Positions 27,640-37,911 of a stretch of DNA of 64,000 bases are shown piece by piece. The DNA is from Chaunax sp. Z400. Lineage: Eukaryota > Chordata > Actinopteri > Lophiiformes > Chaunacidae. Location of the stretch: positions 12,257,501-12,321,500 of the forward strand of contig CM075201.1 of NCBI GenBank assembly GCA_037577475.1, read 5' to 3'. A model generated the notes under the pieces. It saw only the letters and a program-made list of their open reading frames with translations. It made no database searches and was not told where the DNA came from. The position numbers and the translations under genes are program-made. Position 1 is the stretch's first letter. The number at the start of each line of letters is the position of its first letter.

Positions 27640-29627
27640 GCATGTATGATTACATGAACTGATTATATTTTGTGGCAATGCTTTTAGAATGACTGTCAGA
27701 CTTAGAAATTTATTTGAATAGCAGTTGATGTCTAAATGATGATCTGAAAGGTTACTTAACGTGCTGTGGTCTGTACAGCAGATTGACCTCACCCTATTCT
27801 TTAAAGAGCTATGCAGGCAGGTTTGTGGTCAAACTATTCACCAGCACAAGCTCAACAAAGAGAGGCTTGAAAAGAGACTGTAGGTTAGGATTTGTGTTAC
27901 TGTAAATAGAAGCAGGGACATTATAGGGGTCATCAGGGAACATTTGAAGACTGGAAGCCAGGCTATTGCTGCGCAAATGGCGTCTACTTATATGGTAACA
28001 TGGATGTATTGGAATGAACTGAGGAGGAAAAGGGAGTTTGCATGTATTTAGTAACTTGTGCAAAAATACACCCTTTTCACACTAACTTGAACTATAGTGC
28101 ACAGAAAGCCAGGAGTTATATAGTCCTGGGGTATGTATTAGGTCCACATCATCTGAATACTCAAAGCACCACTGTCTGCTTTCACTGTAGCTACATCACA
28201 ATGATTTACATGGACAATCAACAATAAATACGATCAATCAATAATTTAGGTTAACATCAGTAATGTTGACGCTGATCTTTATGGTATAACCCACAAAAGT
28301 CTGGGCTTAACCCCACTCTCTAACAGGGTTAAGCAGTCGGATAATGGTAGGGATATCAGACATTTGAAGATTTGAGTGGGAAAGAACTATAAGCTCACAG
28401 CTAACAGAGCTGTAAGCTCTGGGCTAATGTAGGTCTCAGACAGAGGCTAAATATAGAGTGAGAAATCCAGATAATGTTGTGATGTCTTTACCCAGGAAAC
28501 AGGGCAAACAGGGGCGAGGCATGGAGTGGGGGGGGGGGCAACATAACATTGGATTGTTGACTGTTGTGCATGTAAATAACAAATATGTTACAAAACATAT
28601 TTGATGTTGTTAATGAGCAAAAAGTAATTAAGTATGAAGTGAGTTGAAAAGCTTTGCATAAAAGATTGTAAACACAGACAATTTTTAAATTTCCACTGTG
28701 CTACTGTGTAGCGAGTGTAGCTGTGTTACACTCACTTGTAGAGTGACGTCTATCTTGTTATTTGCTTAGATTGTAATGTCCTGTTCACCTTGTATGTAGA
28801 ACCTCTAATGTTGTGTGTAAATGATTGTCATTCACATGTGGGCATGATGACATTTGAGAATCTTGACATTCTTTTCATTACTGAAGTGGCTGTAGAGTGG
28901 CTCTATACATAAATCTCTATCTATCTATCTATCTGTCTGTCTGTCTGTCTGTCTGTCTATATACTGTATCTGTAAATATATATATTAATCAAATATAGAA
29001 TTATGCTGTTCTTGATCTAGTTCTTCAGTATAACCTTTTCTTTTTATTTCCTTATTTTATATTAATGTTAGTTGTCTTAGGAGTTAATGGATTTGGACAT
29101 TTTTACTATGTCCATATCTCTCACCACTCTTAGGGAGGGACCAAGAAAATGTAAATAAATACGATCACTGTCCACAGAGAAAGAAAGCATTACTCTTATG
29201 TATACCCTGTGGAAAACCACCTTGAATTTCGCCTTCTATTTTGATACTGTGGGGTGCTGCAGCCTCAGCCAGGACATTGTGATCATTTTCTTAGCACAGC
29301 AGTGAGAGGATTTTAAAGAACAATGTCTGATTGTTGTCTCGTCTGGCCATTCTAGCCTTTCTTTGATAGTATCATTTAATGTCTGTAGTATGTTTTTTTA
29401 AATACACAAATTGCCTTGTTAGTAGTCTAAATATAACTACTGTATGAGGTGTGATACAATGCAGTGCAGTATGTGCAGAAGAAAAATAAAGAGGCTTAAT
29501 ATTATTATTATTACTAATATTATGGTTTGACATTAATTACTGAATATTTATGATTAGAATTTAAAATAAAGTGTCTTCTGACAAGACAAAACATGTTCTA
29601 TAATTCCAGTATTTTGGAAGGAAAGAA
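27640..29627. other. Intergenic sequence upstream of cdc23
   Basis: No gene supported. An 11-base G run (28528-28538) and a tetranucleotide microsatellite (28915) are the only clear structures. Confidence 0.65.
28915..28960 (+). repeat. Compound (CTAT)n(CTGT)n microsatellite
   Basis: CTAT units change to CTGT units part way, consistent with repeated C/T drift inside a tetranucleotide tract. Confidence 0.95.
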
Positions 29628-29712
29628 GGAAGTGATGTGATAGGGGGCGGGACTACCGTTTTGTAATTTCCACCAATAGCATACTTGCTACGTAAAATAT
29701 GAAAATGGCGGC
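29628..29712 (+). promoter_or_regulatory. cdc23: cdc23 proximal promoter with ETS-like, GC-box, CCAAT and YY1-like motifs
   Basis: In the 80 bases before the cdc23 ATG lie an ETS-like GGAAGTGATG (29628-29637), a GC box GGGGCGGG (29644-29651) and a CCAAT box (29673-29677). The start codon sits inside AAAATGGCGGC (29702-29712), which fits the YY1 consensus. There is no TATA box. This suits a constitutive TATA-less promoter with a very short leader. The transcription start itself cannot be seen. Confidence 0.6.
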
Positions 29713-32700
29713 TCTCTGTAGTGAGTATGGGGACCTGGTACAAATTAAGAAACAACTAATATCGGTGATAACGCTTAGTAAAGAAAGAGGACTTCTACAC
29801 AGTGCAAAGTGGTGAGACTGACTATGACTAATCTGCCATTAAATGCCTGCTTTCTGCTCCGTTAGCTCAGTAACTAAGCATTAACGCGAGTTTACAGTCC
29901 ATTAGCTATGTTAGCAATACAGTTGACAAGTCTAAAGTAACAAGTATGGACCACTACTATTCTTTAAATAATATAAATATATGGTAAGTCCAGCTAACAC
30001 CGTCGTTAAACGATTACTCCTATTAAGGAATAAACAATAACGCGGCACCGCATGTAACTTGATAACAACGCCTACTATAACGTTACTTTCAGGCTTAAGC
30101 ACTGTGACTTAAAGTGAACGCTACGATAACGAGCTGTTATCCCAACTCACAGTGTTTCGATCTCAGGATGCATCTGACTCTCTAAAATCTATAATCCTGT
30201 GGCGTTTTTACCATTATATTACTGGGCTCAGTTTGTCTTAATCGTCAATTGCTGCCGATTACCACAGCGAACTGTTAACCAGACAAAAAACAAAGCAAGT
30301 CTCCAATGTCGTCGCGTATCGCATGAAGTAATTGCTGTGATATCACATACACCCTACAGTTACGTCACATGCTTCCTGTGTTTACATTTCAGGGCTTCTG
30401 AATTGGCATTTGCTTTGGACCCTCTCCCCAAGGATGAATTACCTCCGTCACCTCCTTTTACTGAGGTTTGTACACTTCTGGGTTTAATTAAATTTCCCTA
30501 CAGATTTTTAAATACCTACCATCCAATTTCCACTAGTTTCTCCTTTGTCTCCTACTATTTATACCATGTTGCAATACTCATGTTTTTTGTAATAAAGGAA
30601 TGTGTCACCTCGTGGAACAACTTGATCATCAGTGTTTTTTCTTAGTGGGTGTTTAGACAACCATGGTGATCTGTGGCACAGATGAATGAGCTAGATCACT
30701 GTTTAGCTACATGACAATACTTGTTAGTAATATCAATTCCATAGTTTGTTTTGATCTTTTTATGGGATTTTGTGGACAATGAGAAAAATTAGGAATATCC
30801 CTAGACCTATTCTTTTATTAAAAACAAGCAACGTATGTATTTGACTATTAAGAATCTAAGGTCTAGGCAAGTACAAATTAACCTATATGTGGTGTGAAGT
30901 TGCAGCACATCATTCTTGTGTTATGCCATTTAATGTTAATTTGTTCTTCTTACAGGAAGGGATACATTATACTGGCCCCCCTACAGTTTTAATGTAGACA
31001 GCAAATTTGCCCGCTAAATTTTAGTTTTGAAGTGGCCCATACTGTTACTACATTGTGTTTTTCAACTAGATTAATCTTTTTTAACAGTAATGAACTCGAC
31101 CTAATGAAATGAAGATGATCAGAATGATTTTTTTTCTGTCCAAAACACAGGAAGACGCACAAGACCTGGATGCACTTACACTGGCCAAATCTTACTTTGA
31201 CCTGAAAGAGTATGACCGTGCTGCTTACTTTCTGAAAGGCTGCTGCAGTCAGAAGGCTTATTTCCTCTATATGTATTCTCGCTACCTGGTAAGTATCTGT
31301 AGATATCTAGCATGTTCATTTTGTCGCAAGAATGCTTTTACTTTGATCGTGAGAATTGTAAACCATTTTGAATGTGTCCTACTTTGTCTTCAGTCAGGGG
31401 AGAAAAAAAAGGACGATGAGACCGTAGACAGCCTGGGTAAGGATTTTTCTGTTTGAACATTTTGAAATATAACCAACATTACTTTTGTTACCCTTTAAGG
31501 CTGAACTTTTTTTGTGTGATTCCAGGTCCTCTGGAAAAGGGTCAGGTGCGCAATGAAGCTTTGCGAGAACTTAGGGTGGAGCTGAGTAAGAAGCATTTAG
31601 CAGGAGAGTTGGATGGGTTTGCCCTGTACCTGTAAGTGTACACACTTTCCTCAGATTATGTAAAGAAATACAGTGGACTGATCATAAACTGTTTGTGTGT
31701 GTGGGAACGCAGGTATGGGGTGGTGCTACGGAAGCTGGATCTGCTGAAGGAGGCAGTGGAGGTATTTGTTGAAGCAATTCATGCACTTCCTCTTCACTGG
31801 GGAGCCTGGTTGGAGCTTAGTAACCTTGTCACCAACATTGAAATGGTAACTACTTTTGTGTACGCAAACTGTGTCATTAACACAAGACCATAAGTAACTT
31901 TTACACTTTAAATCAAACTTTAAATCCAGATCACAGAACACAAAACAAAAGCTTTTTTATAGGCAGTCAATTAAAAGAATTTTTTTTTTTTAAAAAGTCA
32001 ATCTCAGCTGATTATAGACTTTAAATCATTACATCTCTGTTGGTCTCCTGGTCTTTCTCCCCAGCTGAAGTCACTGTCTCTGCCAGATTGCTGGATTAAA
32101 GACTTCTTCATGGCCCACATGTACACAGAGCTGCAGATGATTAAAGAAGCATTGCAGAAATACCAGAACCTCATTGAGGCCGGGTTTTCGAAGAGCACCT
32201 ACATAATCTCACAGATTGCTGTTGCCTACCACAACATCAGAGGTTTATTTTCTACCGTTTCCATCACAATTTTGCTGGTCAGAAGAATGTAATGCTGACA
32301 GCACTCTCTCTTTTCATTTCAGATATTGATCAAGCTTTGGCACTATTCAACGAGTTGAGGAAACAGGATCCGTATCGCATCGACAACATGGACACATTCT
32401 CCAATCTGCTCTACGTCAAAGTGAGTTCACCACTTGTGATGTGATACCTTATTGATTAGCATAGAAGTGTGTTTTTTGGCCCATTTTCACAACTGTTTTT
32501 AAATGATAAGCGTGTCTAAATGACAGTAAACCCATTAATAAATCCAAAATATTGAAAACAGCTTTAGTTATTTTGCTGATGATGTTGAATACTTCCACAG
32601 AGCATGAAGCCAGAGTTGAGCTACTTGGCCCACAACCTGGTAGAGATTGACAAATACAGAGTGGAAACATGCTGTGTTATTGGTAAGTGTCAAGCCAATC

Positions 32701-35700
32701 TGATTAACACTAATTACAAAAATACAGACGCAAAGTTCTCCAGCAAAATTATTCAGTGATGAAACAGTTAGTTGACGAATACATAAAAATGTCTTGCAAC
32801 TTCTCATAAATTGTTTGCAATTTATCAATTACATTTTTGTTACAATTACTGACATCCTTTTGTCAGATGCATAGCCACATTTTCAAGATTCTAAACACTA
32901 TTAACACAGCATCCATATCCTGTGAACCATGCCCTTAACACAATCCATGTTGTTTTCACAGAATATGCAGTCAATTAGCATGTCTCTAAAATACTTACAT
33001 TTTCTTTACATACAAGCTTACCCAATACCAAAAGTGTGGATCATTCTTTACAAGTGCTTGCACACAGCATGCCAGACATGAAAACCTAATCTTCAAAACC
33101 TTAAATATCAATATATTAAATTCTTTCTCTGCGTTTTGACCCATCCCTGAGGAGCAGTGGGCTGCCACTACATTGTGGCACCCGGGGAGCAAATTGGGGT
33201 TCAGTATCTTGCTCAAGGATACTTCAGCTTGTAGACTTGCTGGGGATCGATCCACCGACCTTTCGTTCCGTGAACGACCGCTCCACCTCCTGAGCCACAG
33301 CTGGGCTATATATCTACATATACATTTATATCCATATTTTCAACAGTGTCTTGCCTCCATGCAGACCATCTAATGTAGTGAAACTTCCCTTGTTTGACAA
33401 AAGCAATGCCATTCCCACCACATACCTTATTTAATTGCCCTTTCTGTGTATAAAAGCTTAGTAACTTTACAATGGGCGGTTCATTGATTCAGTTGTGGTG
33501 GATTCTTGCAAATGGCATTAGGAGCACTAGATGGGGCTATAGGATTATCTGCCTCATGTACTACTGTGAGGACATGCTTTAGAGAATATGACAAAAAGTT
33601 ATTTTTATAAGTTGCCTACTGCAGCTTTAAAAAAATAAAATCCAAACAGTAACTCACATTTGCTGTATATGTGTTGAGTTGTGTACTTACTCGATCCCAA
33701 AATGCGTCCAGCAGCAGAGAAATCTGCAAAGGATTCAGGGTTTGTTGCATTTGGTTGTCTGTCGCTACAACTTCGGGGAGAGAGTCAGAGTGAGAGAGAA
33801 TCCACGAATGTGACGAAATGTAATATGAATTAAACTTTGGAACTTTTTAATTGAGTCACGTCAGACATATTTTTTATTACCAATGGTGGTTCAACAATGA
33901 AGATAAAAGCTCACATTGTTCCTCTCCAAGTACATCTGTCGTTTTGTTTTTATTGAGCGGTAGTTAAATAGTTACTTTGTACAATAAATGATGTGTCTCA
34001 TCCACAGGCAACTATTATAGTTTACGCTCTCAGCATGAGAAGGCTGCTCTGTACTTCCAGCGGGCCCTCAAACTGAACCCTCGTTGTCTCGGTGCTTGGA
34101 CCCTCATGGGCCATGAGTACATGGAGATGAAGAACACTTCAGCTGCCATTCAGGCCTACAGGTCAGACTGAAGCTTTAATAGAGTATCCGTTATTTTGGT
34201 GGATATCTCAGTGTCTTGCTTATTGACAGACATTTCACAGCAGCGTCGAGGATTCATACCAGCTTGTATTGTTGTTTCAAGCGTTGTTTCCTTGTTTTAT
34301 ACTCTGTTTTTTGTAACAGGCATGCTATTGAAGTGAACAAGCGTGACTACCGTGCTTGGTATGGCTTGGGTCAAACATATGAGATCCTCAAGATGCCCTT
34401 TTATTGTTTGTACTATTATCGAAAGGCTCACCAGCTCAGGTATGGGGAATGAAAAGGTGTTTTATACTGGCGTTTCTAAGAATAAAAAAATAATTCACAA
34501 CAAAATGTGTTAAAATATGCTATGGTCAGCGACCAAATGGTCATTATTTGTTTTGACACGCTATGATGTATTTTTTTTTAGGCCCAATGACTCTCGCATG
34601 TTGGTTGCACTGGGGGAAAGCTATGAAAAACTGTCACAGCAAGTGGAAGCCAAGAAGGTATGTAACAACTGTCAGTGAATCATTTTTCACAAAGGTTTCT
34701 GGCGTTGTTATTGATTTGACATGTTCTATTTTCGTCTAGTGTTACTGGAGGGCATACTCTGTTGGAGATGTAGAGAAAATGGCGCTCCTCAAACTGGCTA
34801 AGTAAGTGCCTGTCACAATAGATAGTGGAAATACAGATCAAACCGGAACTACCGCCTCAGAATTGCCTCCACTCACTAGCAAAGCTGCAGTTTGCGTCCA
34901 TGTAGTGACTGATGGAGAGCTTTGTCACATGGTACAAGACAGTCACCTGAAGCTCAATATCAGCAAAGCCAATGAGCTTATGGTGGAATAAAATGTTTCA
35001 ATCATGGATGCTGCTGTGAAGTTACAAATTCTAAAAAAGTGAGTGATTGACACACATCTTCAATTCAGCAGCACAGAAAATCTACATATACACCACAGTG
35101 TCACCATTTCAGGTGTCCAACCAGTGTCACAATCTGCTCTTCTGTTCCTGAGTTATGGGGTTGTTTTTTCAGAACATTATATCACAGTGAAGTTAACCTT
35201 TAGTTATAACCTTCACAGGTTATAACTTTCATCATTTTATCCTATCATTGTGTGAAATTTCTGTCTAACTAGTCTTTGAATTTGACTTAAACTGTGACGT
35301 TACAGCAACCTTCCTACAACCACCAAATCTAATCTCAGGGATGCAAACACGTGTGGTGAAAGAAGAGAGCTGCACAAAGTCGGGGGGGGGGGGAATCGAT
35401 AGCATAGTATCATAGAAGCATTTGACAAAGGCCAATACTTAAATGCTTAATAAAAATAATATGCTTAATAAAAATGAGTTTTAAGCCTAGCAGCATCCTT
35501 CACCTCATGTAGCACCATTTCTCTTCTTTGCCTTTCCTTGGAGGCTTTCTAGGGCTTAACATTCCTTTGCTTGACTGCATGTCTCAGTTGTGATTCTCTT
35601 TATTCGCGATTCTTTTGCTCGCTTGTGTACTTGCACATTTTCCCTTTTAATAGGGATGGGCATCGATCGATTGTCAGATAGTGCAGAGCAATTATCGATT

Positions 35701-36993
35701 TGTATTTTTGATGGAAATGCATGTCCCTAGTCCTTACCCTGGGTGATTCCGCCTCTTGCTTTCAAAATGAGCTGTATAGTGCTGGTGCTGTCAGGCCCAA
35801 ACACTAGCACGACTGACTACGTGAAGTAATGTGAGGTCCGTGCAACAGGTCCTGACAGTTGAGTACAATTCTTTTGCTCAGTGTTGGTCATCCTGTTCAG
35901 TCATTGCATGGCAAAAATGCACCGTAGAAATCCTCAAGGACATTCTTCCATCCGTCCTTGACACCCCACCCATCCAAAGTGCATTGACCCAAATTGGCCT
36001 GAGAAAAAGTGACAGTGGCAGAATAGCAAGATTTGCATCCCTGTACTCTGTTCATCCTTGAGACCAAGTGGACGTTTGTGCCAAATTTGAGGAAGAGACA
36101 GTGTCGAACAAGAGTGAGGACAGACAGACAACCCGAAAACACAATGCCTCTGGCCACGACTACTCCTGGTGCAGGGGCATAAAAATCATAACTGATGTTA
36201 TGGTTGAATGACAATGTAGTTTCCATCACATTTTTTTTTCAACCTTAAAGCACAAATCAAGATACGATTTGCAGCTTCTTCTTTTTTTTTATTGTCACTT
36301 TATTTCAACATGTTATTTACATCACTCAGAAACAGGCGCTTAATGTGAATTCTTATTCCTTTGGCAGGCTCCATGAACAGCTGAATGAGTCCGATGATGC
36401 TGCCCAGTGTTACATGCTTTACATCCAAGACATTTTCTCCTGTGGGGTAAGCATTTTAAAGCATCTGAATATCCACGTTTTTGACACACCTGTCTGTGTT
36501 GTTTGAAGCTAGCCTCTGTAATTACAGCTAAAGACTATTAATACAACAGCAGACACTTTGACATGTATTGTATTGGTTCAGTATTATGTGTAATATAACA
36601 TTTGTAATACAATCTTATCCTCACAAGGAACAACTGGAGCATGCTGAGGTGAGCACAGCCCTGCGGTACCTTGGTCAGTATTATTTCAAGAACAAGCTGT
36701 ATGACGAGGCGTCCCTCTGCGCCCAGCGCTGTTGCGACTACAATGATGTAAGTGAATCTGCATAATATGAGCACTGTGTTCTAGCTAACTACTGCGTGAA
36801 CAGTAGTAACACACTAACTGTTGTCTGTGGTCATTTGCAGGCTCGCGAAGAGGGAAAGGCCCTGTTGAGGCAGATCTCACAGGTCAGAGATCAGATTGAG
36901 ACACCATCAGCAGATCTGTTTGCTCCACTCTCAAACAATAACACTCCTGTTAGGAGGGTGTCTCCACTGAACCTCATCTCTTTTACACCCTGA
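29705..36993 (+). CDS. cdc23: Cell division cycle protein 23 (APC/C subunit APC8), 16 coding exons
   Basis: TPR scaffold subunit of the anaphase-promoting complex, the nuclear E3 ubiquitin ligase that drives mitotic exit. Exons: 29705-29811, 30393-30465, 31151-31288, 31394-31436, 31526-31631, 31713-31845, 32065-32242, 32323-32420, 32601-32682, 34008-34161, 34320-34439, 34582-34657, 34740-34801, 36368-36446, 36628-36747, 36841-36993. Every junction is GT-AG and phases join to an open 573-codon frame (human protein about 597). The product follows human CDC23 end to end: an early KKQL...KERGLLHS segment, the EKKKDDETVDSLGPLEKGQV stretch, the TPR array over roughly the last two thirds (ALYFQRALKLNPR, AWYGLGQTYEILKMPFYCLY), and the C-terminal VRRVSPLNL tail with Ser/Thr-Pro sites. 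The start is the first ATG (MAALCSEYGDLVQIKKQL); the N-terminus is shorter than in human. Intron 13 (34802-36367) is swollen by transposon remains. Orthology is secure. Confidence 0.97.
33118..33307 (-). repeat. tRNA-derived SINE in cdc23 intron 9
   Basis: Read on the minus strand, it starts with a tRNA-like head: a box-A-like GTGGCTCAGGAGGTGG and a box-B-like GTGGATCGATCCCC. A body follows with 'aagtatccttgagcaagatactgaacccc' split over conserved blocks. It closely matches the element at 7389-7552, so both belong to one family. Confidence 0.8.
34802..35075 (+). repeat. Decayed LINE reverse-transcriptase fragment in cdc23 intron 13
   Basis: The frame from 34806 to 34991 ends with a peptide resembling the region of fish non-LTR reverse transcriptases just after the catalytic block (QDSHLKLNISKANELMVE, like the common HLKLN..KTKEL motif). 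After a stop, a short stretch (VIDTHLQFSS) resembles the following LG..ID..L.F motif. The fragment is broken by stops and has no catalytic box. The family is inferred from motif memory only. Confidence 0.5.
35140..35335 (+). repeat. Left part of a dispersed teleost repeat, split by an insertion
   Basis: The sequence matches, from memory, a very common fish interspersed repeat containing 'gagttatgg', 'aactgtgacgttacag' and 'accaccaaatctaatc'. Its expected continuation ('gttcatccttgag...') resumes only at 36050, after a 708 bp element. The class of the repeat is not certain. Confidence 0.55.
35336..36043. mobile_element. 708 bp non-autonomous DNA transposon with 12 bp terminal inverted repeats
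   Basis: The left end CAGGGATGCAAA (35336-35347) is the exact inverse of the right end TTTGCATCCCTG (36032-36043). Flanks TAATCT (35330-35335) and TACTCT (36044-36049) look like a 6 bp target duplication with one change. The element splits an older dispersed repeat whose halves lie on either side, which supports true insertion. CAGGG ends are typical of hAT elements, though hAT duplications are usually 8 bp. No transposase frame is visible. It holds a 12-base G run (35382-35393). Host position: cdc23 intron 13, no coding effect. Confidence 0.7.
35651..35729. repeat. Possible nested mini-element with imperfect TAGGGA ends
   Basis: Inside the 708 bp element, a 79 bp segment begins TAGGGATGGGCATC and ends, on the other strand, TAGGGACATGCATT. 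Similar TAGGGAT-type ends also occur near 46.1 kb. This may be a MITE remnant or chance. Confidence 0.25.
36044..36186 (+). repeat. Right part of the split dispersed teleost repeat
   Basis: Continues the repeat at 35140-35335, with 'caagtggacgtttgtgcc', 'gacagacaacccgaaaac' and 'aatgcctctggccacg', ending at 'ggggcataaaaa'. These are familiar blocks of an abundant fish interspersed repeat, recognised from memory. Confidence 0.55.
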
Positions 36994-37406
36994 CCCCACA
37001 TCCTCCTTTTCACTGGCTTTCAAATGGACAGTTTGAATACCCTGTGACTCGACAGTTCGGTGGTTTGTTGCCAAAATGTGTTGGAAGAATTTACTTGACA
37101 CAGAATCGATGGCATTAAAATTTGTTTGTGAAACAACTCTGATCATTTCTGTCCGGAACAAGTTCAATGTTGCAAATGTGAAAAACAAGACGGTTTGATT
37201 TACGTACTGCAATGAATTTAAATAAGGTTTTTGACTAGATTTTTATAAACACAAGCAGCTTTTGCTTAACTCAAAGCAAAGGTGTGAGAAAGATCCTTGA
37301 AGACTCAGAGCAGACATCTTGAACTACTCACATTTGTACAAAATCATGTTTTGGCTTCCATTCATGAGTTGTGCTTCATCAATGCTGTATATATGTAAAT
37401 TGTTTG

Positions 37407-37412
37407 AATAAA
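37407..37412 (+). terminator. cdc23: Poly(A) signal of cdc23
   Basis: AATAAA lies 414 bases after the cdc23 stop, followed by GT-rich and T-rich sequence (37419-37455) suited to cleavage. It is the first canonical hexamer after the stop, giving a 3' UTR of about 430-440 nt. Confidence 0.8.
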
Positions 37413-37586
37413 GCATGTCTGCTATGCAAGGCCTGTCTTTATCTTTGTATTTTTCATTTCATGACGTAGATGAAAACCCTGCAGTGACTTAAATGTATTT
37501 ATTAGTAGCATGACAAACATTTAAAATGTGAAATGCATTTTTTTATGCTATGGTACTCGACTACTCAAAACAATGTTTACACACGT

Positions 37587-37592
37587 TTTATT
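37587..37592 (-). terminator. kif20a: Poly(A) signal of kif20a
   Basis: TTTATT on the plus strand is AATAAA on the minus strand, 320 bases after the kif20a stop. A second copy lies at 37498-37503. Which one is used cannot be told from sequence. The nearer one leaves about 170 bases to the cdc23 poly(A) signal on the opposite strand. Confidence 0.65.
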
Positions 37593-37911
37593 GTGGAAAC
37601 AAAGATTCTGACAGCAAAAGCATGTGAAGGAGTTGCAGTGGCAGAAAGGGTTAATTACATACATACATTTCTCTTAACCGTACAGTCTAGAACTACTTAC
37701 CACTGAGAAGCTTTAAAAGAGCTCCTCAATACTGCAACCCTATTTAAAGCACACCTTTTTTTCCACCAATGACATAACTATTTGGCATGATAAAAGTTTA
37801 ACCACACTGCAAAAAGTGAATATATACATAACAATAGAAAAATAGTATAAAGTTGCCAGCATATATAACTTTGTTTTTACATAATATCAAAACCAAACCA
37901 CTCGCTGAAGC

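Noticed and set aside
30199..30645. 148-codon frame over cdc23 exon 2
   Set aside because: It runs from intron 1 through exon 2 into intron 2. Only 30393-30465 is coding, and its first bases complete a codon begun in exon 1.
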